Assembly: GCA_002897115.2 (NCBI GenBank)
Contig: BCIH01000020.1
Coordinates: forward strand, 51,388 to 115,387
DNA from: Prototheca cutis
Taxonomy: Eukaryota > Chlorophyta > Trebouxiophyceae > Chlorellales > Chlorellaceae
DNA length: 64,000 nucleotides
Reading direction: 5' to 3'
In this document: positions 1 through 12,365 of the stretch, piece after piece
Numbering within the stretch: the stretch's first letter is position 1
How the letters are laid out: each line of letters opens with the position of its first letter
Program-made: the position numbers and the translations under genes
Notes under the pieces: generated by a model
What the model was told of the DNA's origin: nothing
The model's input: the letters and a program-made list of their open reading frames with translations, nothing else
Databases searched by the model: none

Positions 1-148
1 CAAATATTCTCCCTTTGTCCTATTTCTCTTTTTGCACACATTTGGGCTGCTCCATTAGCCGGGCAGCGCTGCAGCACTTTCCTGTGATCCCGCTTGGCGG
101 CAACCCCTTCCCGTCCAGGTCCTGGCCAATCCAACCCGTTCTAGCACA

Positions 149-1514
149 ATGACGGTCGACACGTTCCTGTTCACCTCTGGTGAGTTGCGGCATGCCGTGT
201 ACGGGGCCTCCTGGGGCACAGTGCATTTTGCTGGCGCAGTCGGCTGGTGCAGCGGAGGCGGCACGTGCAGGGTTTGCCGGGCAGCTCCTCCTGCCTGCAT
301 TCGGCTCATGTCTCCGACCCACTAATTCCCCCAAAACATGCGTATTGGTCCCTACAGAGTCCGTCAATGAGGGGCACCCCGACAAGCTGGCGGATCAGGT
401 GTCCGACGCGATCCTGGACGCCTGCCTGGCCCAGGACCCCGAGAGCAAGGTTGCCTGCGAGACGGCCACCAAGACCAACATGGTGATGGTTTTCGGTGAG
501 ATCACCACCACCGCCAAGGTGGACTACGAGAAGGTGGTGCGCGACACGGTGCGCAACATCGGCTTCACCTCGGACGACGTGGGCCTGGACGCCGACAAGT
601 GCAAGGTGCTGGTGTACCTGGAGGAGCAGAGCCCCGACATTGGCCAGGGCGTGCACGGCATGGGCACCAAGACCCTGGAGGAGACTGGCGCCGGCGACCA
701 GGGCCACATGTTCGGCTACGCCACCGACGAGACTGAGGAGCTGATGCCCCTGACGCACGTGCTGGCCACCAAGCTGGGCTACCGCCTGACCGAGTGCCGC
801 AAGGAGGGTATCCTGCCCTGGCTGCGCCCCGATGGCAAGACCCAGGTGACGGTGGAGTACAAGAAGGAGGGCGGCGCGGTGGTCCCCCAGCGCGTGCACA
901 CCATCCTCATCTCCACGCAGCACTCGCCCGACGTCAGCAACGACAAGATCAAGGCCGACCTGCTGGAGTACGTCATCAAGCCTGTGGTGCCCGAGAAGTA
1001 CCTGGATGACAACACCATCTTCCACCTCAACCCCTCTGGCCGCTTCGTCATCGGCGGGCCGCACGGCGATGCCGGGCTGACGGGGCGCAAGATCATCATC
1101 GACACCTACGGCGGCTGGGGCGCGCACGGCGGCGGCGCCTTCTCCGGCAAGGACCCCACCAAGGTCGACCGCTCGGGCGCCTACATCGCGCGCCAGGCGG
1201 CCAAGTCCATCGTCGCCTCTGGCCTGGCTCGCCGCGCGCTGGTGCAGATCTCGTACGCCATTGGCCTGCCCGAGCCGCTGTCCGTGTTTGTTGACACCTA
1301 CGGCACCGGCAAGCTGCCCGACAACGAGATTCTGGAGCTTGTGCAGAAGAAGTTTGACTTCCGTCCGGGCATGATCAGCAAGGCCCTGGACCTCAAGCGC
1401 GGCGGCGACCGCTACATCCACACTGCCGCCTACGGCCACTTTGGCCGCAGCGACAAGCCCGACGTGTTCACTTGGGAGAAGGTCGTCGACCTGGTGCCCG
1501 AGACCAAGGCCTGA
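149..1514 (+). CDS. metK/SAMS: S-adenosylmethionine synthetase
   Basis: Makes S-adenosylmethionine from ATP and methionine, the methyl donor of the cell; plant forms are mainly cytosolic. Two exons, 149-179 and 358-1514, separated by a GTGAGT...CAG intron; the split codon restores the family start [20 protein letters not shown]. The spliced product is 395 residues, the usual length of plant enzymes. Visible family motifs include GHPDKLADQ near the N-terminus (ATP site), the [12 protein letters not shown] segment and [15 protein letters not shown] (phosphate-binding loop), and the C-terminal part is complete. The start is fixed by the short first exon; an ATG within the intron would give a longer but non-homologous N-terminus. 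A long antisense reading frame here is a GC-bias shadow. Very sure of identity. Confidence 0.97.
180..357 (+). other. Phase-1 intron of the SAM synthetase gene
   Basis: GTGAGT donor and CCTACAG acceptor. Splicing rebuilds the Glu codon of the conserved [12 protein letters not shown] segment, so the boundary is well supported. Confidence 0.9.
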
Positions 1515-2219
1515 GCGGCCACGGTCGGAGGGCGGGGTCACCCCCCGCGGCATTTTTCAGGCTGATCGGGGGCCAAGGGCCGAACAGTTCGATTCATTGG
1601 TCGCCCCGTGGAGGGCAGCACCGTGTGCAGCGGGTCCCGCTGCGCACACCCCCGCGCCGCCCGCCGAGGAAACAAACCAAGTCCTGACCTGCCTGCATCC
1701 TTGCAAGGCCATGGGTGGCCCCAATCTATTTAAGAACGCAACGTGCTGAATTCCAAGGGACAGTAGCAGTAAAAGGGGATTAAAAACCTCTCCCTCCCCC
1801 GCGGCCCGTTCGGGATTACGAGAGCTCTCCTGTCACGCCCGTCGCTGACCTGACCGGGTGGCCGAGCGAGGTTGCGAAGAGAGGTTACGAAAAGCCAACA
1901 CCAGCCGGAACGCCCACGCTTGCGCAATTTGTTTTCGCTGGATACAAGTGTGAAGCAGCGTGACGCAGGAGAACGCACTTGGATTACAGTAGACCTGGTC
2001 GAGAGCTCGGTTCGGGCCCGGGACACCCCTCCCCCTGCGGCCTTCCAGATACGCAGCAGCTGCCTGCGCCGGGCACTCCCGCGCGCGACGGACCGGGTGA
2101 GGCCCTCGGAAGGCGTTTTGGGTGGCGTTTATCAAATTCCAGATTTGGAGGGTGTTTTCTGTGGCGCCCGGAGGGTTGCCGTACACAGGAGAGCTTCGCC
2201 GTTCACTCTCTGCAGGGTC
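1515..2219. other. Intergenic / 3' UTR, no gene seen
   Basis: Follows the SAM synthetase stop. Short frames run through it but none resembles a protein or has splice support. It probably holds the 3' UTR of the upstream gene and the promoter of the next, although the first exon of the next gene stays open upstream to about 1872, so its true start could lie in here. Confidence 0.5.
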
Positions 2220-5191
2220 ATGGAGCCAGGTCCGTCCGCCCCCTGGCTCTCCTTTCAACATTGGCTGGCCCAGCACAGAGGTTCATGGACACCACACCAC
2301 GACGGCATGTCGGAGACTGACAGCGTGGCAGGGGACCATGAGGCGTTGTCGGAAGCGGGACCCGGAGAGGCTCCGAGGACGGACCCGCCCGTCCGTCCCT
2401 CGGACGCGTTGCCCCGGGCCGCCGTACCGGATTGCCGTCTTGAAACACGGATGGTGAACGAGTACGCGTGCGCGAGGCAGCAAATGACGGTCATGCTGGC
2501 GGCCCCCGGCGTGCCCGCGCACAAGGCCCCGTTGGTCACCGCCAAGCAGGTCGGTCCCCCTTGTATGGGAGATGGGTTGGGCCGGTCGCCTAGGTTGCCT
2601 CTATCTCGTGCGCGGCGCTTGTATGAAGCTCATACACGCTTCGAAGGGCTTTGGTCTCAGCCTGGCGAGGGAATGGCTTGTCCTGCAGCAGGCTTGCCTG
2701 CCCTCGTCGGCGAAGGCCCTGGGGTTTGGGAGTGCCATGCCTGTTGTCGCGCACCGACGCGCGATTGTCTGCGCTTTTTTGGACCATTGTGCGACTCAAG
2801 TTTGAATTGTTCACCCCCATGACGTGCAGGCGAGTGCGCTGGTCGGCGCGATATCAGAGCCATTGGTGCAGATCCCCGTGGGACGCATGACACGACAGCT
2901 GTCCACGCCCGTCCGGCTGCAGCCCACGACATCACGCGGTTGGCTGTCGCTCTGGCTGCTGCCAAACGATAGCCTGTCGCTCATGTGGAACTCGGTGCAG
3001 ACGCTGGACCTGTCAATGGCCGGCGACGCCTCGGACGCTGAACCCGACATCTCGGGACAGGTGTCCGACGTCCATGCCACGACGTGCCAGCTGTCGCTCT
3101 GGGAGGAACTGGCACAGTTCCCCGTGGGTTCCCATCTCTTGGAGGACGAGCCACGTGAGTTGAGGGGCAGTCGCGCGCGTGTGTTTGTTCGGGAGAGGGG
3201 GATGCATGTCACCAAGGATGGCTGGCCGCTATGAACAGCTTTGCTGCATCGCTGTGCTGATCCTCTTAAGTATTCCCCTGGGTGCTTGAGACCATGGGCC
3301 TGGAGTTCCCACCGACCCGCGCCCGACTCCCGCCAACCCTATACCCGCCACCCAATGTGCAGTGATGACGATCCACATGCTCCGTGGCGATACCAGCGGA
3401 CGCTCGTTCTACCTGCGCATGCGCGAGGACATTGCCGCGCGCTGCTTTGCGCTCACCAGCAGCATCGCCGCAAGCGCGGCTGCGGCGGGGGGCGCTACCC
3501 CGGCCACGCAGGGTGCGACTGGGGCCTCTGTTTCCGGGGCCCCCGCTGCGCCGCCGCCGAGCTACGGCCGTCCAGCGACGGCCGAGCCTGCGAGTCACAG
3601 CGGGCGCATGTACTTTTGGCTGACGGAGCCGGACCTGGAGGCTGCGGTGCTGTCGCTGGGTCGGCTCAAGTCGTACCTCAAGTGCCCGCCGACGCTGGCG
3701 CGCCGGGCCGGCATCCCCGAGTCCCAGCTGGCACTGATCGGCGACTGGCTGGGCCGGGCGGACGCGTTCCTGCAGCAGCAGGGCCCGGTCGCAGCTGCGG
3801 CTGCTGCGGCTGCAGCCGCCGCGGGTGGCAGGCCCGACCGCGCTGCTGGTGGTGCTGCTTATGCGGCGGGCGATGCGGCGGCAGCGGGCCCGGGTGCGTC
3901 GACGCACAGCCTGATGCTGGTGCAGGGCATGCTCGGCCGAGTCCAGGGCATGGAAGCTGGGGGTTCCCGAGGTGGTGGTGCTGCGACTGCTGCAGCTGAC
4001 GCGACAGTTCCTCCTGCTGCTGCCGCGGACGATGGGAACGCTGTGGCAACAGCACCCCCCCCACCACCTGATGGCGTTGCACCAGCTGCATCTTCAACAG
4101 CCCTGGTTCGCGCTTCGGGGTCGGTTTCTGCCACGGCGACGGCTGTGTACCAGGACCGGCGGTTTGGCATCGTGTGCCCCTGCGCCATCTCGGTCGTCGT
4201 CACGCTGGGTCTGGCCGGGACGGCGGTGACAGCACTAGAGGGTGACTCGTCTGCTGCCACAGAAATGATGACCGAGGCCGAGTCGCGGGGAACGGAGGGT
4301 GTGCTCGACGCCAGCGGGAGCGCGCCGTCCCCTTCTGCGGCCCTGACGGCACTGGGGAGCGCGCTGGGCCCTCGGGCACGGTGGCTGGCGGAGCAGGAAG
4401 CTCGTCGTGCAGTGGACGCCGCGGGCCGTGCGCGCGTGGAGGAGCGGCTGGCGGAGCTGCTGCTCCGCGGCGTGCGAGCACAGCGTGCCAGTGCACGCGC
4501 GGCGCGCCACGAGGCTCGCGCTGCGGAGACGCGAGCAGCGGCCGCGGCGAGGGCGCTGCCGCTGATCCGGCGCGCCGCCGCGCAGGCTGCCACGCGGCGT
4601 GCGGGACGGAGCTGCGTGCGCCGGCGGCACGCCGGCGCCACGGGCGGGAGCCTGTCGTTGAGCGAGGACGACGTCGACGACGACAACGCGTCCACGGCCA
4701 GCGGCTCTGTCGTCGATGGCGCAGAGTTGTTTTTGCGAGGCTTTGCCGCCGGTGGCGGCAGCGTTGTTCATGGGAGTGGCAGTGGTGTTGGTGCTACTGG
4801 TGCAGATACTTCTGCCGCGCTTGCCGTCGGGCATGGTAGCACCAGCGAGCCTACGACCGCCACAGCCGCTGCCATGCATGGCCCTGGAGCCACTGCCACG
4901 ACGCTGTGCAACCCTCAGCAGCACCCCCGACACTTTGGCTTCTTCGTTGACTCGCGCAGCGCGGCGCACCCCGCAGCGCGCGTGCGGCGCTCGGCGCTGC
5001 TCGACGGCACGCAGCGTGTCGACATCGGCAATTTGTCGTCCATTCTCCGCGGCGCGCAGGGTACTGCAGAGCCCGACGCGACTGCGACCGCGGCGACACC
5101 CACTCCCGAAGCTGTCGCGGTCGACGATGGCACGGGCGGGCTGGGACCCCGGCCAGGGCACGCCGCCGCCATGCCCCACGACCACAGCTGA
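2220..5191 (+). CDS. Large Ala-rich protein with a possible RPN13/Pru-like N-terminal region
   Basis: Three exons, 2220-2549, 2830-3154 and 3363-5191, joined in phases 0 and 1 with no frame break, give about 827 residues. Residues around 110-210 read LVQIPVGRMTRQLSTPVRL, SRGWLSLWLLPNDSL and LSLMWNSVQ, and a later block reads RMYFWLTEPDLEA. The order and spacing recall the Pru ubiquitin-receptor domain of proteasome subunit RPN13 (…GRM…RG…DDSL…W…FWMQEP), but a long insertion separates the parts, so the match is only suggestive. The rest is Ala/Gly/Pro-rich with an Arg/Ala-rich helical stretch (about 470-560) and an acidic patch SLSEDDVDDDNAS. The start may be 2220 or 2307; the frame is open further upstream. 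Gene reality is fairly sure; function is not. Confidence 0.55.
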
Positions 5192-5890
5192 GAGAGGCGT
5201 TGGTGGGTGGGTGATATGGCACCGTGTCGCTGCAGCTGCTGTTGCGGCAATGGCGGTTTGGGCACCAACAGGGTGACTGCAGGGCACGCCATGGTGTGCT
5301 CACTTTGCAGCTCCCACTCGCCACGCAAAGCCCTCCGTCACCCACCGCCGTCGCATGCTCTCCCCTCTGCCCCTCCCGTCCATCTCGCCACACNCCCTCT
5401 TTTCCACATTCTCNCCCCGCCGTGTTGACTGCCGTCGAAAAGTACGGTGCGTCGTCAGGCGGCGCTCGATTTTTGGCGGGTATGATGCCGCCGCTTGCCA
5501 CGTGCCCTTGGCTGCCGCCGGGGGAGCCCCTCTGCTGTGTGCTTGAGAGGGGGCTTCGTGAAGAACCCCCCCCCTCCCTTCTACACCCACGCCTCTCTTC
5601 TTTTGCTGTATCCATGTACCATGCTGTGTATGCCGCCTGATTCTTCCTTCGAGTGTTATTTTTTTCGGAGCACCGCTGACAACCCCAAACGCTGCAGCTG
5701 GGCCAGCCTGCTTGCGCATCTCCACCAGCCTCTTTGGTTGGACCTGCGTCTGCACCTTTCATCAGCCCCGTGCTGTGGCTGGGCCGGGCCCAGCCAGCAG
5801 CCTTGGGTGGCTCTTTTGCCTGTCAGTCCTGTTCCACCTGTAAAGAGCTTGACGACATGAGCACACAGCGGAGGGGATGTAGATACTCTC
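5192..5890. other. Intergenic region between convergent genes
   Basis: Holds the 3' ends of the plus-strand Ala-rich gene and the minus-strand archease gene. Short pyrimidine-rich runs and two ambiguous bases (5394, 5414) are present; no gene is supported. Confidence 0.5.
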
Positions 5891-7251
5891 CTAGATGTCG
5901 ACGATGACCCAGACATCGGTGCGGTCGCTCGCCTCGACCACGTTCATTGCCGAGTAGGTGATGGCCTTGATCTCCGTCCCCGCGGCATGCCGCTCCCGGT
6001 CAAACGCCTCGCCCCACCTTTGTTGGATGGGTGGGTTGAGTGGATGGGTGGGTTGAGTGGATTGGTGGAGGCGGTGTGCACTGGCTTGATGCGAGCGTTT
6101 GTCACAGTTCTGACCCAAGCTGGGCAAATGCACCTCACAAAGAAACCCAGAAACAATTGGCCAGGCATGCCCTCCTTGCCCGGCCCACGTACCCGCGGGC
6201 ATCGATGGTGAAGGCGTCGCAGTCAAACGCAGTGATCTCAATCCTCCGGCAGACAAACAGTTCGGTGTGGAAGAGAAAGAGCAGCTCGTCCAGGAAACTA
6301 AATATCAGAGAATGGAGGTCGTGACCCTTGGCATGAACAGTCCTGCAGCAGGATGGGACAATGGGGTTGGTACTGCCATGGCCTAGGGCATGCGTCAAGC
6401 ACTCTCGANAACAGCCCCTTCATACAGTGCATGTACCGGGTAAATGCAGGCTGCAGCTTGGGTATGTCCAAGCCACAGGGCAGCCTGCTAGCCCCTGTGT
6501 TGGTCCCACACAGGCCCCAACCGCTCTTCGGCCCACACGAGGACCCCCCTTCCTCGGCCTTCGTACTTGGGCTCTTGGCTGGTTTCCTGTATGCCTGTCA
6601 AGGGCGTCATGTAATTNAACATGCAGAGTCCTAGGCTCTCCAGTGCAGACTTGAGGTCGTCGCCCCCTGCAGCGTGAGACACAGACGCGAATGAGTGGGC
6701 AGCAGCNGGGGACGTGAAGCACCATCCATGCATACCAACAAAAATGCGCTGCACTTCTTTCTNGCCACAAACAAAGGCACCAAGGACGCACATGAGTGCA
6801 GCTGGATGTCCGCTGTGTGGTCAAGGTCTGCAGGCAAAGTTTGGGGTGGGAGAGAACATGAGACTACAGTCATGGCTCGCCCATGAAAAGTCCCGTTGAG
6901 CGCGCACTGGCGCACCCATGGAGGTGGGGTGTCCATCTGCAATGCACACAAAGGCATTGATGCAGAGCAAACCCTAACCCAATACCCCTGTCCTGCCACC
7001 CACGCACATTCGTAGCTTGCGCCGTCAGGGACATCGGGTTGGTCTGTGCTCGTGCTCGCCTCGGGCTCGCGCGGGCTCCTTGCGAATTCCGTTGTTTTCC
7101 CATACTCGTCCTGCGGCTTTGGAAGGGCGTGTTCCCTTTGCGTCTCGTCTGTGGCCGCTGTCCTCGCCCGCTTCCTCGCCCGTGGTGGTCGTTGCGGCAA
7201 GGCCTCCACCTCCAGAGTGCCCACAACCTCCGCCGAACCAGCCTCTGCCAT
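5891..7251 (-). CDS. Archease, RtcB-type tRNA ligase activator
   Basis: Archease promotes guanylylation and turnover of the RtcB RNA ligase, which joins tRNA exons and spliced XBP1-type mRNAs. Five exons on the minus strand: 7008-7251, 6792-6827, 6567-6666, 6193-6342 and 5891-6017. All phases agree and the product is 218 residues. Diagnostic segments are YEYLDHTADIQLHSW, GHDLHSLIFSFLDELLFLF and the C-terminal GTEIKAITYSAMNVV ending WVIVDI. The metal-site Asp/His of LDHTAD and the final Asp are present. The N-terminal 80 residues are a hydrophilic extension longer than in animals. Exon 2 is only 36 bases; the exon 3 donor (AA|GTACGA) was chosen for phase agreement. Divergent from the LysM gene 418 bp away. 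Confidence 0.93.
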
Positions 7252-7669
7252 TGTTGCCTTAATGCAGCACAATATACGATATTTTCAATAAAAGCATGGG
7301 CGACAACTGCGTAACACATCACCTTATGCCATTTTGGACATCTGGTGAATGGTGGCGGTGTGCGCACGAAATCTCCCCCGACCACACCCGGTCCAAAACG
7401 AGCTCTTGGATTGGGCTTGCAAGCCGCGCCGTCTTGACACTATTGTTACATCGTCAACACCGAACATAACTTTATTCCAGGGTGGACACTCTAATGGTGG
7501 AGTTTCGGAAGTTCGTCGGCCCAACTTTGTGATCTGCGCTCGGTTCCGGCTGGTCGTCGGGCCACGGGGCCCTCCTGGACAGCAGTGAGCAGCCCTGCTT
7601 GGGCCCCGCGGAATCCTGGAGCAGGGGTCTGTGCTGACAGAACCTCGCAGCGGCGTGGGGCATGGTGCG
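7252..7669. other. Shared promoter interval of archease and LysM gene
   Basis: The two start codons face away from each other across 418 bp, so both promoters should sit here. No core element can be named with confidence. Confidence 0.45.
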
Positions 7670-9374
7670 ATGACGAGCAACGAGGCTCGCGGGGAGCCAG
7701 GAACAAGCGCGAGCGACTCCGGCGANCCCGAGCCCCACTTCATCACGCATGAGGTGCGTCTTCTGAGTAGGATATGTGCCCATTTTGGTACTGCCTGCGG
7801 TGCCTGCGCACCGGTGGCAGAGGACGGCTGCGGGCCGAAACCCCTCAACTCCCCTCCAACTGGTACCCACATCCAGGTGTCCAAGCTCGATACCCTGGCG
7901 GGACTGGCCATCCGCTACAACGTCTCGGTGCGGCTGCATGGAAAGCCAAGGCCTGGTTGCGTATGGTGAGTTGTCCAATGCTTCTCTGTCTCGCATCAGT
8001 TGGGCCTGAACGGCTGCGACTCTGCCCCGGCTTCCCAACCCCTGCCGCCGCCGTAGGTCTCTGACATCAAGCGGTGCAATGGACTCTTGTCTGAGAGCGG
8101 CATCTATGCCCGACAAAAGATTCTCATCCCAGTGGGACACCTGCCTCTGGGGTGCGCCTGGGCATGTGTGTGTGTGGAGAGGGGTCATGGCACGGCGCTA
8201 GCGTGCCGGTCCAGCCAGGGACGTTTCAGAGCCCCAGTGGGCTCATTGGTCACACCGCCCCCCCCCCCCCCCCCAAAAAAAAAAAAACAAAAAAACAAAA
8301 AAACAAAAAACAAAACAAAACGCACTATCCATGCAACTGGCTGCAGGAAGGAGTATTCGACGTGGGCGGGCATGATTGTGACGCACTATGGCAGTCTGGG
8401 TAACTCTCCACGCAAGCACCCAGGGCACAGCACCCAGTTGCTTGCTCTGCTTCAAGGTGGTACCGGCCGGAGGGGTTGTGCCAGTGCCTCTGCGTCAGCA
8501 CGCGCCTCTGGTAAGCGGGGAGGAGGAATGATGGGCGATTCTTTTGGTGGGTGTGTGCCTTGGGCTCGTNGTGGCATTCGTCGCGTTGTGGGAGAAAGGG
8601 AACGCCCCGTGAATTCAGGTGTGGAATCGCAGTGGCGGCTGCATTCCTGGACTGAGTGGTGGGGTGAAAGTCCTTGCACCGACCAACCCTTCCTTTCAGA
8701 GGTGCTCCATGGAACTCCCAGTCCACATACGCAGTCACGGCCCGCCACCAACATCCACATGCAGATGACGAGGACGATGGCTGCCACATCCTGTTCACTG
8801 CGGCGCAGCGAAACATCCGGGAGGTTGAGCTGAGCCCGTTGGGCGACGACNTCGGGACGAGCGGCGGCGAGCCGGCCTCGGCGGCCGACGAGCGTCTGAG
8901 ACGCCGGATCGCCCGTGAGAGCGCCTCAGCAAGCGACCTCCTGCTTGGTGCCAGCCAACCCCGCTCAGACCAAGGTATGCATGTGATGTGGAGTACAGGA
9001 CGTAGGAGACCCCAATGAGTGTGTGTGCACGCGTGCTCGGCATGGTGTCTAGACTATGATTCGACGGACGACTGTCACACAAGCCCACGTCAGCCCATGT
9101 CAGTGTCATCGTACCCTCACTCCCCCTCTTCCCACCAACCTACATGCACATGTACGCAGGGCATATTCCCCAGAACAGAGCGCCGGTGCGACCGCGACCT
9201 GCTCGGCAACAGCACGCCCCCGGCCGTGGCATGGTGATGCTCAGCGGCATGAGATCCTGGGCCCAAGCCCACTTGTCGTCGTTGCGCGCCCCGGGCAGGG
9301 GCGCAGCGCAGCCGGCGGCGGCGCAGCTCCAGCCGCTCCAGCCGCTCAGCCGGCAACGAGCAAAGAACGAGTAG
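7670..9374 (+). CDS. LysM-domain protein
   Basis: Five exons (7670-7753, 7877-7927, 8057-8151, 8700-8974, 9160-9374) with consistent phases give 239 residues. Exons 1-3 encode one LysM domain near residues 25-65: FITHEVSKLDTLAGLAIRYN, then VSDIKRCNGLLSESGIYARQ followed by KILIP, matching the intracellular plant/animal LysM (LYSMD-like) type. There is no signal peptide, so it is probably not a chitin receptor. The remainder is hydrophilic, with an Arg/Asp/Ala region and a Gln/Pro/Ala-rich tail ending RQRAKNE. Function of this class is unclear. One ambiguous base lies in exon 1 and one in exon 4. The third intron carries a C17 run followed by an A-rich tract. Confidence 0.85.
8258..8321. repeat. 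Poly(C) then A-rich tract in a LysM-gene intron
   Basis: A run of 17 C is followed directly by about 45 bases of A broken by single C. It is wholly intronic. Simple-sequence expansion is the likeliest origin; no retroelement body or target duplication was seen beside it. Confidence 0.8.
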
Positions 9375-9831
9375 CTGTTCGAGAGGGTGCCTTCCTCATC
9401 GTGACGCATGCAGTCTGGAGGGAGAGCTTGCTTGTGGACCCCGGAGAACGGGGACGGAACGCCCACGGCTGCCCATTTGGCGCCCTGTGTGTGGTTCATT
9501 TCATTTTTCTGTGCTCGTGCTCGTGAGCTTTGGTTGTGTGTAATGAGTGTTGAACGATGTGGATTTTAAGACGTCTGTGGCTTGGTGAATGACCTCCTGT
9601 GGATGACTGGCCGATGGGAGGAATCCGACCGGGCAAATCTGTGGGACCCAGATCCCCCCAAGGCTTCGAACCCTGCGCACGTGATTGTCAAGGCGCATAT
9701 GGGCGTGCCGGCACGGCAACGCATCATGATCTTTCCAGAAGCTGTCGGTTGTGGGTTAACCCACGCCAATGTCTATGCACGCATTGACATAGGAGACATT
9801 TTTGTTTGAGATTGGAGAAACACGAGTCGTC
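9375..9831. other. Intergenic, promoter side of plastid HSP70
   Basis: Between the LysM stop and the HSP70 start. No coding support. Heat-shock elements might be expected upstream of such a gene, but none is clear by eye. Confidence 0.45.
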
Positions 9832-12299
9832 ATGCAGGCAGGAAGCATGCACGCAAGCTCGACGAGGAGCGTCCTCGGGGGTCCGGGCATCAGGGGTGGA
9901 CGCATGACCATCTCTAGCACCCCCCTGCACACACGACATGTATCCATGGCCCATGTGGGTCGTCGGGGATCGCTGGCCGTCAAGGCGCAAAAGGTGCAGG
10001 GCATGGGATGGTTATNCGTGGGGCGTTTGGGGTGCCAGGGCCGGTGGGAGGGGCGGTGGGCGCCTGGCCTTGCGAGGCAGCCAGAGCCGAGCCGCTCTGG
10101 GACCTTACGCTGACCCTCGTATACGCCTGTCGTTTACAGGTCGTTGGCATTGATTTGGGCACCACCAACTCTGCTGTGGCAGCGATGGAGGGAGGCAAGC
10201 CGACCATCATCACCAACGCCGAGGGCGGGCGTACCACGCCCTCCGTGGTGGCCTACACCAAAAACGGCGACCGCCTGGTCGGGCAGGTGTGTACCGGTTG
10301 TCGGGCGTGGCGGATTTGTGGGGATGGAGATTGGTGGAGGGAGTGGGGGACGCTGAAGGGGAAGGCGCAGGGACGGTAGCGTGNATCTCTGGGCCCAGGC
10401 AACGCTGTGCGTGGCCGACCCGATCTTTGCTTCATACCAGAGCAGCGATTTTCTGCTTACGATCGGTATGTCATTGCAAATGTATGACGCACGAGGCCCA
10501 GCCGCTTTCGTCATCCCCCCCACAAACAAACACAGATTGCCAAGCGCCAGGCAGTGGTCAACCCCGAGAATACATTCTTCTCGGTCAAGCGTTTCATTGG
10601 GCGTAAGATGTCCGAGGTCGGCGAGGAGTTGAAGCAGGTTCCCTACAAGGTTGTTGCGGACGGTTCTGGCAACGTGAAGATTGTGTCCCCCAACGCGAAG
10701 AAGGAATTCTCCCCCGAGGAGATCAGCGCGGTGGTGCTGCACAAGCTGGCCGACGACGCCGGAAAGTTTCTGGGTGCCGGCGTGAACCAGGCGGTCATCA
10801 CGGTCCCTGCCTACTTCAACGACAGCCAGCGCCAGGCGACCAAGGACGCCGGGCGCATCGGTGGGCTGGAGGTTCTGCGCATCATCAACGAGCCGACGGC
10901 CGCGAGCCTGGCGTACGGCCTTGACAAGAAGTCGAACGAAACGATCCTGGTGTTTGACCTGGGCGGCGGCACCTTTGACGTCAGCGTGCTGGAGGTGGGC
11001 GACGGCGTCTTCGAGGTGCTGTCCACCGCGGGCGACACGCACCTGGGCGGCGACGACTTTGACAAGCGCATCGTGGACTGGCTGGCGGACGACTTCAAGC
11101 GCAACGAGGGCGTGGACCTGCGCAAGGACCGCCAGGCGCTGCAGCGGCTGACCGAGGCGGCAGAAAAGGCCAAGATTGAGCTGAGCTCCACGCCATCGAC
11201 GAGCATCAGCCTGCCCTTCATCACGGCCACGGCCGAGGGCCCCAAGCACATCGACGCCACGCTCACACGCGCCCAGTTTGAGCGTCTGGCCTCCGACCTG
11301 CTGGAGCGGTGCCGCGTGCCGGTGGAGGCGGCGCTCCGCGACGCCAAGCTGTCGTATTCCGACCTAGACGAGGTCATCCTGGTCGGGGGGTCCACCCGCA
11401 TCCCGGCCGTTGTGGAACTCGTCGAGAAGCTGGCGGGCAAGAAACCCAACGCAACGGTCAACCCCGACGAGGTCGTGGCGCTCGGCGCCGCCGTGCAAGG
11501 TGGTGTCTTGGCTGGTGAGGTCTCCGACATTGTGCTGCTGGACGTGACGCCCCTCAGCCTGGGTCTGGAGACGCTGGGCGGCGTGGCGACAAAGGTCATT
11601 CCCCGGAACACGACTTTGCCGACGTCGAAAACCGAGACCTTCTCCACAGCCGCGGACAACCAGTCGAGCGTCGAAATCAACGTTATCCAGGGCGAGCGCG
11701 AGTTTGCGCGCGACAACAAGTCCCTGGGCACGTTCCGCCTGGACGGGATCCCCCCCGCCCCCCGTGGCATGCCTCAGATCGAGGTCCGGTTTGACATCGA
11801 CGCAAACGGTATTTTGTCGGTGACGGCTGCGGACAAGGGTACGGGCAAGTCACAGGACATCAAGATCACGGGGGCCAGCACGCTGCCCAGCGACGAGGTC
11901 GACCGCATGGTCAAGGACGCCGAGCGGTTTGCCGCGGACGACAAGGCCCGCCGTGAGCTGGTGGATCTCAAGAACCAGGCGGACTCACTGGCGTACCAGA
12001 CAGACAAGCAGGTCGCCGATCTGGGAGACAAGGTCCCGGCCGACGTCAAGGACAAGATCTCCGGAAAGGTCGAGACCCTGAAGACCGCTGGCGCGGGCGA
12101 AGACGCTGCAGCGATCAAGGCTGCCATCGAAGATCTTCAAAAGGAAGCCCAGGCCCTGGGACAGATCATCTACGGCCAGGGGGCCCACGGTGGTGCCGCT
12201 CCTGGACCCGATGGCACGGCACCGACGGCCGAGCCCACCGCCGGCGGCCCCGGCAATGGTGATGTCATCGATGCCGAGTTCACCGATGAGTCCAAGTAG
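9832..12299 (+). CDS. HSP70B: Plastid HSP70 (DnaK-type chaperone)
   Basis: ATP-dependent chaperone of the chloroplast stroma, working with DnaJ and GrpE partners. Three exons, 9832-9993, 10140-10286 and 10536-12299, all phase 0, give 690 residues. Exon 1 is a Ser/Arg/His-rich transit peptide ending near VKAQK; exon 2 starts [14 protein letters not shown] (phosphate-1 loop). Further marks are [44 protein letters not shown] and [12 protein letters not shown], the linker [14 protein letters not shown], and the C-terminus [12 protein letters not shown], which is typical of cyanobacterial and plastid DnaK rather than mitochondrial or cytosolic forms. The lid is intact. Start chosen as the first ATG giving a transit peptide in frame; very sure of identity. 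Confidence 0.96.
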
Positions 12300-12340
12300 A
12301 CGGCTGCGGCGGAAGCTGCTGAGCAGGAGTAGGGGATTGG

Positions 12341-12365
12341 TCGATCGATCGATCGATCGATCGAC
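12341..12365. repeat. (TCGA)n microsatellite
   Basis: About six tandem copies of TCGA just past the HSP70 stop, within its probable 3' UTR. Each unit is self-complementary. Confidence 0.9.

Noticed and set aside
306..1553. 415-codon antisense frame opposite SAM synthetase
   Set aside because: GC-biased third positions keep the opposite strand open; the plus-strand enzyme explains all conservation.
8258..8321. Poly(A)-like tract as the tail of an inserted retroelement
   Set aside because: No element body, no target-site duplication and it begins with a C run; simple-sequence expansion is enough.
10134..11770. Long minus-strand frames opposite plastid HSP70
   Set aside because: Shadows of a highly expressed, codon-biased gene; no family features.
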